Of a stretch of DNA of 64,000 nt, positions 55,601-63,827 are shown piece after piece (the stretch's first letter is position 1; each line of letters opens with the position of its first letter). The notes under the pieces were generated by a model that did no database searches, was not told where the DNA came from, and saw nothing but the letters and a program-made list of their open reading frames with translations. The position numbers and the translations under genes are program-made. Location: positions 9,443,257 through 9,507,256 of the forward strand of contig OZ025224.1 of the NCBI GenBank assembly GCA_964019055.1, given 5' to 3'. Origin of the DNA: Anthopleura xanthogrammica. Taxonomy: Eukaryota; Cnidaria; Anthozoa; Actiniaria; Actiniidae.

Positions 55601-58600
55601 AATGCAAAGGCACGGCGACCTTTCAAGATGGCGCAGGGAACTGCGAAGGGGACTATTAAGCAAATGTGGCCTTCGTGCTATGATTAAATTTGAGCAGGGT
55701 CTCAGCAGGGACACTGAGAATGGTCTATATTTTATTGCAGATAAATTAATATACGCAGATCAATATGGAGAAAAAGATCTTCCTTCGCCACAAGCACTTA
55801 TGGGAAAGATTTTAATCAAGGTAGCTACAATCGTCTGAAGTGTACATGTCTTCTCAAATCCACAAGTCCTCACAAATGCTTTTCTGAATTTACATGCTTT
55901 GTCTGTGATACCTACCAACAATGCTTTACTGCTATTTTCATAAACATGCGAACTCGGTTTCTGCGAGCTGCACGCTGAAATTTAGTTTTTTGCTTCCATC
56001 GATTAAAACTAATCAGTCGGTACATTTTATATTTTTGACTGGCGGCAGTGAAAAACCAAATTCCAACGGGCAACTCGCAACTACAGAGTTCGCATGTTTA
56101 TGAAAATTGCAGTAGGAGTTTTATTATTTGCAGACGAAAAAACTTCCCAAAACTTTAAGTGAAGATTTGGATGAAGGTGAAGTTACAGAAGAAGACTCAG
56201 CGGATGAGCTGGATGACTGTTTTAAGTTTAAATCAGGAGATGTGAGTAACCATTATGAAATGTTGGTACCCAAACTAGACCATAATGCACCACCTTCGCT
56301 ATTTCAGAAAAAAGGTAAACGATGTGCATCCTAATCTAGCTTAGGTACTGCGACATTAAATTCGGGTACCTAAACTAGACCATAATGCACCACGTTAGAT
56401 CTCTTAGAAAAAAGTCAAACGGTGTGGATCCTGGTCTAGCTTGGGTACTGCGACATGAGATCAAACTAGCGAGTGTACTTCTGCTACGTTACCCTTGATT
56501 TCCTTGAAAACCCACTATTACGCTAAGATTTTTTATTTTTCTATTTGCAAATGTGTTAAATAGAACGAGACGCAACAAAGGATGAAAGAAAGAAAGTGTC
56601 GTAAAACCCTGGCTTCTCTTTATCGATTGCGAATGAACAAAGAAGACGATGAAAGCGACGCTAGAGGGGATTTGAGTTCAGCTATCGTGTCGTCTGTAGC
56701 TGATGACGAAGACAATGAAACAGCAGGAAAAAAGGAACAAGATTCTAAGGTGACCAAAGAAAGGTTGAATAGATAGATGAATAAATGAAATTGGATGGCA
56801 TCCATCCATCCATTCCAGCCATGCACGGTTCCGGATTTTCAAAAATTATAAAATCTCTCAAAAATCAGAATTTAGAAGCATAATTCAAATTTTAGAGGTT
56901 GAGCATGTTTCTGTTATACATTAAGATTATTCATACCCTTACAAAAGCTGAAAATTAGCTCTCTTTTTTTTTTGCGACCCGGGAGGATCCAGTCAACCCG
57001 AAGTCCAATCCATTCCAGCCATGCTCGGTTCCGGATTTTCCAAAAATAAATAATCTCTCAAAAACCAGAATTTAGAAGCATAAATCAAATTTTAAAGGTT
57101 GGGTTTGTTTTTGTTTTACTTTAAAATTATCTATACCCTTACAAAGGCTGAAAACTTAACAAAACAATTCAATTCAAAACCCAGTCAACCGACCTCCAGT
57201 CTAATCAATCTATGCACAGTCCCGGATTTTCCAGAATAAGAAAGCTCTTTTATGAATGCTCATAATTTTATTCATCCATCTATCCCAACCAACTATCATC
57301 ACATATTCATCCTTGTTATTCCATCCACAATTACAATTATCCATAAACTATGATAACTTGAATAATAATATATAAATATATAAATATCTACACTTAAAGT
57401 AGGGACCGCGGAGCGTCCTTTTGATTGGGGGGGGGGGGGGGGGGGCTAACGACCACCAAATACTGGAAGACCTAGGGGGTTTGGGGGCATGCTCAATCAG
57501 CCCCCCTTCTCCGCGGTCCCTGTAAAGTCTTTATAAAATCAATTAGATTTATCATAATTCAATGCACTTGCAATCATGCATGAAGCTGTTCTTATATCTG
57601 TTGGTTTTGCACACGGGAACAGTAATTATTAATAATAATTAGCATTTATATAGCGCCATTTTCGGAAGCTCAATGGCGCTTAATTATCTAATAATAATTT
57701 ATTAATTATTCGTAAAATGTCATCTGTTTTCAGTTATCAAGGTCATTTTCGACCAAAGAATACAGTAAAGGCGAGAGAAAAGAAGCACTCAAGAAAAGCA
57801 AAAGTTTCTCTGACAAATCCAAGGTACTGCAAGACCAACTGAAGAAACATATACTCATGTCTAGTGAGGTCTAGACTGGCAACCTTAATATATATCTACA
57901 TATTAATAAATATTAATAGATATTAATATATAACTATTTCTTCTGCAGCCGAAGTCAAAGCGACGAATCAAAAGAAAAAGGACATGGAGTAGAGGAGTAA
58001 GTATACAGTTTACAATGTGCAGCAGTTTGTGCTATGTCAGTATGTTTTTTCTAATAATAATTATTGTGTTGATTGACTAGGAGCATGACCACAGGAAGAC
58101 CATCAGACTATGTCGTCATTTGTCTGACCTCGTGGCTTACACTCCGTCCAGTAGCTTTAAAGGCCTGGATCTAACTGAAGATGGTACGTCAGAGACACCT
58201 TTTTTGCTACCCCGAGTCTGCGCAGTAGTTTTACCAAACGCATCCCACATGAGGAGTACAGTGGGGTTGGATGTTTAGTGATTAGCGACACAATCGATTT
58301 ACTGGGCTGACTTGTGATTTTTAAGTGGAAAAAAAAAACGCATCACTCCTAACAGACTAGTCTCCTTTGCAGACGTTCTTAGGGTCGTCACGTCGTCACG
58401 CAACGTTTCTCATTTATTGCGTGACGACCCTAAGAGCGTCTGCGTAGGAGGCTACTAACAGGCTTGTGTAATCATATTTTTCAGAGACTCGTTTGGAGGT
58501 GGTATCGATACCAGAGAACAAGGCTTATCGCTATACAGACACTAAATCCGTGCAGTTTGTCAAGTACACATGTCAGAAGCTTTGCCGCATCTATCCTGCT

Positions 58601-61600
58601 GGCTACAGAATCGATTCTAGTAACCCTAACCCACAAACCTTTTGGAACTGTGGCTGTCAGCTAGGTAAGCAAAATAATTTTTCTCTGATTACTTCAACGA
58701 TAGGGACCTGAAGGGCAATTTGAGTTTTTTTGGAGTTTTTCTCCGGGTTCTCCGATTTCCTCCCTCCGCAAACCTAAATCAGCCCCAATTGATGTTTGTT
58801 TTGTTGTTTAATTATGATTGACAGTTGCCCTAAACTACCAATCAGACGGTCGCATGCTACAGGTTAATAAAGGACGCTTCAAAGCTAATGGTAACTGTGG
58901 TTACGTCATGAAACCCGATATAATGGTTCAAGGTGAGTACCATGAGGCTGGAATTGCAGTTGCCTTTCGCCACACAGTAATCCCTCTCATCCCAATTAAA
59001 ACACTATTTTGATGTCCTTCAACAATGTTTGTAGAGGTGTATGGTCACCTTTAAGGTCTATGGACCGTGGTGTGGATCAGGGGGTGCACTGCGCTACGCA
59101 GCATATCCCCCCCCCGACCTTCATCACAACACTGCTTCGGTGTCCTAAAACAAGGCGTTTGTTTTAATGGTTCGGTTTGATTTTCCAGATGATCCAAAAT
59201 TTGACCCAATGTCAAGAAAGGAGATTCCTACTGTAACTTCGAAAATGCTCAAAATAAGGGTAAGTTTTACTAACTTACATCATGTCTGTCTGGTCTAGTT
59301 TCTGTGGCAGTGGAAGCTAAAAAGCCCACAATATAATATCAGAAGTGGCAGCCATGATGGGAGTACATAACAAAAAAAAAACGAGAAATTTCTTGTTAAC
59401 TGTTCATCAACATGGCGGTGATGATGTCATATGCTAATCAAGAGCATGGCAGCCATATTGGTGGACATAACGTGAACATCCAACACAATTGTTTCAACTG
59501 ATTTTCAAACCAACAAGGCTTCCATGACGTCACATGAAAACCAAGTATTCTGTTGACCATTTTCTCATGTCTCGCTTCGATGTAAAGGCAAAGCTACCTT
59601 TCAAGATGGGGCAGGGAACTGTGAAAGGGGCTAAAGCTGAACCAAAGTCTTCTGGTACTAATCTTCATTCTCTATTTGTTAGATAATAAGTGGACAGCAA
59701 TTACCAAAACCTAAAGACAGTATTCTTGGTGACAGAGGAGAGGTATGAATTGCACGCAGCCAGGGTTTTACATTACTGCGATTCTCAATATCCTGCAAAC
59801 TCAGACATTTCAACGACTTGTTGAGCTTTTTTTTTTTTGCTGAATTTTTTCAAAACTAATCAGTCGGTAACTTTTACATTTTTTTTATATAGTAATAAGG
59901 AGCAACTCGCAACTACCAAGTTCGCAGAATACTGAGAATGGCATGCAGTAATTGTCATTACTAAACCACAAATCAAACTGGTATCAGCCCACTAGTTTTT
60001 GTCACAGTTTTCTTACTTATCACGTGTTATATTTTTTAGATTATTGACCCATATGTTGAAATAGAAATCATTGGGATTCCTGCCGATAATGCTAAACATC
60101 GCACGAAGACAATCGAAGACAATGGTATGACTTTGTTCATCATTATCGTCCCACTTTATTTCCAGTTGTCAGCCATAATTATGGAATACATTACCAAGAC
60201 GCATCCAGATAAAATAAGCGAACATGGTGCATTGTGGTCTAGCTTGGGTACAAACATCTTTTGTTCATCATACCTTATGTGGTGCTGTTTTTACCCAAGC
60301 TGGATAGACCTTTCCTGAGATAATTGAACATGGTGCATTGTGGTCTAGCTTGGGTACGAACATCTTTAATTTGTTCATCACACCTTTTATGGTATTGTGA
60401 GATAGTGAACATGGTGCATTGTGGTCCAGCTTGAGTCCAAACATCTATTCTTCATTGTGCCGTACATAATGTTGTTTTTACCCAAAGCTCATTCCCATGA
60501 GAATAATTCTAAACTTAATAGTTCTATCATGAGTGTGTGAAGTGAAGTGCCCTTACTATACTCTTTACTATAGATATTGTTTTATTTCAGGATTTAACCC
60601 AAGTTGGGAAGAAACAATGGTGTTCTTACTACGCTTCCCCGATATCGCTTTAGTTCGGTTTGTTGTTTGGGATGAAGACCCTATTGGTAGGGATTTCATC
60701 GGACAATACACACTTTCCTTCGCTAGCATCATGCAAGGTAAATCAAAACTGACCAACGTGCACAGTTCTCCTCGTTCACGTGCGCATTGATCTTTGGTCA
60801 CGTGCGCACTGATCTTGGTCACGTGCGCATTGATCTTTGGTCATGTGCGCATTGATCTTTAGTCATGTGCGCACTGATACTGGGTCACGTGCACATTGCT
60901 TCTCGGTCACGTGCGAATTGATCTTTGGTCACATGCGCACTGATCTTTGGTGACGTGCGCACTGATCTTTGGTCATGTGCGCACTGATACTGGATCACGT
61001 GCACATTGTTTCTCGGTCACGTGCGCATTGATACTGGGTCACTAGCACATAGATGAGAGGTGACCAGCTGTTCTTCCATTACTCTGACATACCCCTTTTC
61101 TTACACTAAGTTTCTACCACTAAAACTTTATATTTCCTCATCATTACACTGTTTCTAGGTTACAGACATATTCATCTCGAGGGACTGGACCAAGCCACCG
61201 TATTTGTTCACATATCAATCACAGATCACCATGGACACAAGGTAACCATAGTACCCAAGATTTCAGCGACCTTCACGAATACGAGACGCCTAGGTTTTTT
61301 GACTTCCGTCAATCAAGAACTTACAAAGACTAATGTAAATTGATAAAAGTCAAAACACAGAAAAATGTATGAACTTGTCTCTCGGTGGCCGAAACGTGAA
61401 AAACCATTTTTATTGTTTTGCGTATAAATATATAGAGATTACTTCATGGAAAGTGCGCGCGTACGGTTTTTATTCACGAGTTGTGAAGTATCATAAAACG
61501 AACAAGCGAGTCTTCGAGCGCGTGAGTTTTATGATACGAAACAACGAGTGAATAAAAACTGTACAAAGCACTTTCCATGGTGTTTTCTTTTTATTATATT

Positions 61601-62613
61601 CATACCGAGATTTTCAATTTGGTTTGAATTAGAGACTATTTTAGTTTACAAAGTTTGTAAACAAAGCTCAGTTTGCAAACTAAAAATTGTATTGCAATAA
61701 TTCTTTATTTTACAACGCTGTTTTACAAGCATAATAAAAACTTATTCTTATTAACTTCTAATTCGGTTTCTAAGTTTAATCTTTTCTACTTCTAGGCTTT
61801 TAGTTTACACCATAAATGATTGCGAAAGCTTACCGAAGTTTCTGTCGCCTTCTTACACGACAAAGCTGCCTTTCAATTCCTCGTTGTTGTTTAATACATT
61901 TTTAAGAACTTTTCCACGAGATTTACATCTCGGTCAGCTTTTCCTCTGCTCTACTATTGGTATTTCATCGATTTTCTCTTTGGTTTCGTCGTCTAAGTTA
62001 TATTTTCATCCATGTTTTGAACTCAAACTTTCTAGTTTAGGTCTCACCGAATTGAAGTCGTCTTCTTACAAAAGCAACTGAAGCTGACTTTCTTGTTGTT
62101 GTTTAAGTTTTCAGTACTTTTAAAGAACTTTTACAATAGATTTACATCTCAGGCAGCTTTTTCTCCGCTTTACTATAGGTAATCCATCGATTTTCTCTTT
62201 GGTTTGTCGTCTAAAATATAGTTTCATTCATGTTTTGAAATAAAAACTTTCTAGTTTAGTCGAAAGTCTCACACGAAAGAGCAGTGGAGCCCGTTGCTGC
62301 CGGCTTCTGATTGGACGTATCGTTTTTCTCACGCGTGAAGAAAAGCCGTACGTGGCTTCTGATTGGACGTATCGTTTTTCTCACACGTGAAAAAGCGATA
62401 CGCGCATTGTGATTGGTTGGGAAAAGTGAACGAACGAACATTTATTACACAGGATTTTACTGAGTAAATCTCGGTATGTATATAATAAATCAGCTTTCTG
62501 CACTTTCTTTCTTTCAGGCGATTGATATTTCAGATAACCTCGTTAAGGAGAAACAGCAATCTGGAGGAGTCAAGTTCAAGAAGCGACTAATGAGAAACAA
62601 TTCTATAATGTAA
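46405..62613 (+). CDS. PLCH: Phospholipase C-eta (phosphoinositide-specific, PH-EF-X-Y-C2)
   Basis: Hydrolyses PIP2 to IP3 and diacylglycerol at the membrane. Twenty-five in-phase exons, 921 residues: 46405-46528, 46734-46880, 49775-49975, 51275-51314, 52501-52740, 52982-53048, 53325-53415, 53749-53866, 53967-54052, 54518-54638, 55308-55393, 55741-55820, 56134-56241, 56564-56749, 57734-57823, 57949-57996, 58081-58183, 58485-58664, 58825-58932, 59189-59259, 59683-59742, 60040-60124, 60591-60737, 61159-61241, 62518-62613. PH about 45-157; EF-hand loop [12 protein letters not shown] 181-192 with Ca2+ ligands; X domain about 310-467; acidic-then-basic linker 468-615; Y about 620-745; C2 about 755-890. 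Catalytic residues H341, N342, E371, D373, H386 and E420 sit exactly 30 beyond PLC-delta1 H311, N312, E341, D343, H356 and E390; lysines 467 and 469 are kept. The linker ([21 protein letters not shown]) and C2 ([18 protein letters not shown]) identify PLC-eta rather than delta or inactive PLCL. The C-terminus is short, possibly continued. Confidence 0.95.
47685..47916. repeat. (GTT/GCT)n trinucleotide array in a PLCH intron
   Basis: Imperfect TTG/CTG array of about 230 bp in intron 2. Poly-leucine or poly-threonine/alanine frames are artefacts. Confidence 0.95.
48603..48672 (-). mobile_element. SINE family 1, copy i (head fragment)
   Basis: AAGGGAGAGAACCAACGAAC then GGAATCGAACCTATACACTACCAC, a decayed minus-strand head with B-box GGTTCGATTCC in the complement. 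PLCH intron 2. Confidence 0.6.
49283..49418. mobile_element. MITE with ATCCCACAC ends, copy 2
   Basis: TTTATCCCACACAATAGAAA and TTCTATGGCGTGGGATAAAA are inverted. The interior CGCAGTGCATGATGGGAAGG matches 31775-31920. PLCH intron 2. Confidence 0.8.
49518..49700. repeat. (ATC)n array shortly before PLCH exon 3
   Basis: Nearly pure ATC array of about 150 bp plus CTT/CTC triplets. It ends about 75 bp before the exon 3 acceptor. Confidence 0.95.
50128..50412. mobile_element. MITE family C, copy 4, with an internal duplication
   Basis: ACCTCTTTACCTTGGGCGTA at the left. The block CCTAGAGTAT ... GAGAAGACACATGAATATGG occurs twice, about 115 bp apart. It ends GAATGACACATGGTCTGAAATGGG. PLCH intron 3. 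Confidence 0.75.
50655..50785. repeat. (CAGT/CATT)n tetranucleotide array
   Basis: Imperfect TCAGTCAGTCAT units in PLCH intron 3. Confidence 0.9.
50917..51028. mobile_element. Foldback element, AATAATACACATGAAAAA ends
   Basis: TTAATAATACACATGAAAAA and TTTTTCATGTGTATTATTAA are perfect inverted repeats. The centre holds a tandem AGTGCAGAAAAAAGGAAATCA pair. A larger palindrome follows immediately. Confidence 0.8.
51030..51196. mobile_element. Long palindrome beside a foldback element
   Basis: GGAAATCATATGGTTTTTCT and CGAAACCATATGATTTCC are inverted, as are AAATTTGAACGAGTGAGTTT and AAACTCACTCGTTCAAATTT. The loop holds CACTCGCCCTACGGGCTCGTG. It ends about 80 bp before PLCH exon 4. Confidence 0.8.
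51590..51840 (+). mobile_element. LINE-like 3' tail fragment
   Basis: AAGTGTCCTTGTCATCG and, further on, AATGCCTAGCATGGGACTTAG resemble the 3' region of the LINE remnant at 9740-10200. PLCH intron 4. Confidence 0.45.
51925..52005. repeat. Short tandem repeat, 22-bp unit, about 3 copies
   Basis: GCATTCCACGTGCTTGAATGAT occurs twice, preceded and followed by partial copies. Each carries the E-box-like CACGTG. PLCH intron 4. Confidence 0.85.
52770..52895. repeat. Dispersed repeat (CATAAAGCATTTTG family), copy 2
   Basis: Shares CCATAAAGCATTTTG, CTTTGCATAAACACAATAG and AACAAGCTATTGTAT with 39285-39440. This copy also has inverted GAGGGGCACTTT/AAAGTGCCCCTC ends. PLCH intron 5. Confidence 0.7.
53425..53712. 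repeat. (GAT)n array between PLCH exons 7 and 8
   Basis: GATGATGATGACAATGATAATGGT higher-order units, repeated with a short AAATAAAAAATAAA break at about 53510. It begins 10 bp after the exon 7 donor and nearly fills the intron. Confidence 0.95.
54138..54292 (-). mobile_element. SINE family 1, copy j
   Basis: GAGGGAGGAAAATCTGATAA, AGAGAGACCTAACAAACTC, GATGCCGGGCACAGGATTTAA and a decayed head. PLCH intron 9, minus strand. Confidence 0.65.
54822..55190 (+). repeat. Duplicated inverted-ended element, GAGCAGTTTACGGCGGCGTG
   Basis: ACTGCACCGAATATCAAATG and TTTTCATACAAGGCAC appear three times. A longer block (AAACTGCTCTATTCTAGGC ... GTAGAGATATACTTTTG type) appears twice, with AGAGCAGTTT/AAACTGCTCT inverted ends. 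It lies in PLCH intron 10, about 120 bp before exon 11. Confidence 0.75.
55447..55653. mobile_element. MITE family A, full copy 2
   Basis: GTCCCCCTCACGGTTCCTTG and GCGCAGGGAACTGCGAAGGG ends bordered by TA. Inner arms CTTTGCATCGAAGCGAGACA and TGTCTCGCTTCAATGCAAAG are inverted. PLCH intron 11; it ends about 90 bp before exon 12. Confidence 0.85.
55935..56108. mobile_element. MITE family E, copy 1
   Basis: TTTTCATAAACATGCGAACT and AGTTCGCATGTTTATGAAAA are perfect inverted repeats. The interior has AAAACTAATCAGTCGGTA and GCAACTCGCAACTAC, shared with 59775-59945. It ends about 25 bp before PLCH exon 13. Confidence 0.85.
56255..56460 (+). repeat. About 100-bp direct repeat, 2 copies
   Basis: AAACTAGACCATAATGCACCAC, then ATCCTRRTCTAGCTTRGGTACTGCGACAT, occurs twice in tandem directly after PLCH exon 13. 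The same motif in opposite orientation occurs three times at 60213-60475. Confidence 0.8.
56803..57215 (+). repeat. About 190-bp direct repeat in a PLCH intron
   Basis: ATTCCAGCCATGCACGGTTC, ATTTAGAAGCATAA and ACCCTTACAAA recur in the same order from about 57010, with a third weaker part near 57205. PLCH intron 14. Confidence 0.8.
57396..57528. mobile_element. MITE with GGGACCGCGGAG ends and a poly-G loop
   Basis: AGGGACCGCGGAG at the left and CTCCGCGGTCCCT at the right, about 120 bp apart. About 20 G are at 57427-57446 and CCCCCC is near the right end. PLCH intron 14. Confidence 0.75.
58358..58454. mobile_element. 97-bp MITE, GTCGTCACGC arms
   Basis: TCTCCTTTGCAGACGTTCTT and AAGAGCGTCTGCGTAGGAGG outer arms, with inner TAGGGTCGTCACG and CGTGACGACCCTA. 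A nearly perfect hairpin in PLCH intron 17, ending about 30 bp before exon 18. Confidence 0.85.
58722..58800 (+). mobile_element. SINE family 1, copy k (tail only)
   Basis: GGAGTTTTTCTCCGGGTTCT and TTTCCTCCCTCCGCAAACC. PLCH intron 18. Confidence 0.65.
59560..59634. mobile_element. MITE family A, one-arm fragment
   Basis: TCTCATGTCTCGCTTCGATG, ACCTTTCAAGATGGGGCAGG and GAACTGTGAAAGGGGCTA match the right arm only. PLCH intron 20, about 50 bp before exon 21. Confidence 0.7.
59775..59945. mobile_element. MITE family E, copy 2
   Basis: AAAACTAATCAGTCGGTAAC and GCAACTCGCAACTACCAAGT match 55935-56108. The ends CGATTCTCAATATCCTGC and GCAGAATACTGAGAATGG are imperfect inverted repeats. PLCH intron 21. 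Confidence 0.75.
60213..60475 (-). repeat. About 110-bp tandem repeat, 3 copies
   Basis: GAACATGGTGCATTGTGGTC, then TAGCTTGGGTACRAACATCT, occurs three times. It is the inverse-orientation relative of 56255-56460. PLCH intron 22. Confidence 0.8.
60765..61045 (+). repeat. 22-bp minisatellite rich in CACGTG-like sites
   Basis: About twelve units of GGTCACGTGCGCACTGATCTTT type. Many keep CACGTG; others have CATGTG or CACATG. Higher-order alternation with GATACTGGGTCACGTGCACATTGCTTCTC is visible at about 60880 and 60990. PLCH intron 23, starting about 30 bp after exon 23. Confidence 0.92.
61443..61583. mobile_element. Palindromic element, CATGGAAAGTGC arms
   Basis: CATGGAAAGTGCGCGCGTAC / GTACAAAGCACTTTCCATG and TTTTTATTCAC / GTGAATAAAAA are inverted, as are ATCATAAAACG and GAGTTTTATGAT. 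PLCH intron 24. Confidence 0.8.
61586..62490. mobile_element. About 900-bp inverted-ended element with an internal duplication
   Basis: TTTTATTATATTCATACCGAG at the left is mirrored by CTCGGTATGTATATAATAAA at the right. Inside, a block (TTACATCTCGGTCAGCTTTT ... ACTTTCTAGTTTAG) is repeated in direct orientation about 220 bp later. TCTGATTGGACGTATCGTTT is also doubled near 62305 and 62360. It ends about 28 bp before the last PLCH exon. No transposase frame. Confidence 0.65.
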
Positions 62614-62629
62614 GCCAGTGTTCGACCAC

Positions 62630-62740
62630 TATGTGTGACTTCTCTTGAGTGTGTGACATCTTTGGAGTGCGTGACATCTTTGGAGTGCGTGACATCTTTG
62701 GAACGTGTGACATTTCTGGAGTGTGTGACATCTTTGAGGC
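62630..62740 (+). repeat. 18-bp minisatellite, about 6 copies
   Basis: Units of GAGTGYGTGACATCTTTG directly downstream of the last PLCH exon. Confidence 0.92.
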
Positions 62741-63065
62741 CACGCGCCTATAACGTAAGGGAAATACCACCCCACCACATGTCTACTTCGAACAGCAGTA
62801 GTAACACTTAAAACCGTACGCAATAATCTGAATGAAATGAAAATGTTGCATGATAAAACTAATCTACCTTCAGTTCTGTTCAATGGAGCTTCGCGTGTTA
62901 AAACTGAAACTTAAATATCCTTTGGTCGTCTTTTCAAAAGTCTTCTACGTATTGCACATTTTCTGGAATACTTTCGCCAAAGTTCTCAAGATTCGTTCAT
63001 CGCTATGTGGACTGTTGTTTTTCTTCGGTATTTTTGTGCGCGCGTCGCAGTTCTGTTTGTTTTGT
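62741..63065. other. Non-coding stretch 3' of PLCH
   Basis: Presumed PLCH 3' UTR or intergenic DNA between two minisatellites. A hydrophobic frame at about 62880-63068 has no recognisable domain and is not called. Confidence 0.4.
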
Positions 63066-63074
63066 TGACGGAGT

Positions 63075-63590
63075 GGATGCTCGGTGGCTCCAAGTAATGG
63101 GCTCCTGATCTTGGATCAGTATGGGAGATGGATACTCTGGAAATATGTTGACTCACGAATCCAGTATTGGAAATGGATGCTTAAGTAATGGGGTTACTGA
63201 TCTGGGAATATGCTGACTCAAGGATCCAGTATGGGAGATGGATGCTCCTAGAAATGGGCTCCTGCTAGGGAATATGCTAGCTCACAGACCCAGTATTGGA
63301 CATAGATACTCCCAGTAATGGGCTCCTGATCTAGGAATATGCTAGCTCACAGACCCAGTATGGTAGATGGATGTTCCTACTAATGGGCTCCTGATTTGGG
63401 AATATGCTAGCTCACAGACCCAGTATGGGACATAGATGCTCCCAGTAATGGGCTCCTGATCTGGGAATATGCTAGCTCACAGACCCAGTATGGGACATAG
63501 ATGTTCCTAATAATGGGCTCCTGATCTGGTAATATGCTAGCTCACAGACCCAGTATGGGACATAGATGTTCCTAATAATGGGCTAAAAGA
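63075..63590 (+). repeat. About 64-bp minisatellite, 7-8 copies
   Basis: Units of AATGGGCTCCTGATCTGGGA, then ATATGCTAGCTCACAGACCC and AGTATGGGACATAGATG, recur with some length change. Copies towards the right end are the most alike. Confidence 0.92.
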
Positions 63591-63827
63591 AATACAGAAA
63601 ACTCTTTCAAATATTTTATTGTTCATCAACTGAAGATGTTCCATGCATGCCGTTACTTGTATTGAAGCCACAAGTTAATCACTACAGCCACTTATCAATA
63701 CCCATGAAATAAAGTTTCTATTGGAAAACTGACCCAAGTAATTGCGTTCATCGAAAACATCTAGTGTAGCTCGTCTGTAGAATAAACCAGAAGGGAGGGA
63801 TGGTGGTTGAAGGGCTCTGGGAAACAT
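63591..63827. other. Non-coding stretch before the terminal SINE
   Basis: No gene or repeat family recognised. An AATAAA-type motif lies near 63707. Confidence 0.35.

Noticed and set aside
60765..61045. CRISPR-like or origin-like iterons
   Set aside because: The 22-bp units are head-to-tail without unique spacers inside an intron; this is a minisatellite.
46405..62613. Inactive PLC-like (PRIP/PLCL) protein as the identity of the PLC gene
   Set aside because: The catalytic His equivalent to delta1 H356 is present and the linker and C2 sequence match PLC-eta.
62880..63068. Hydrophobic 60-70 residue frame right of PLCH
   Set aside because: No domain, no start context and no in-phase link to PLCH; likely chance.
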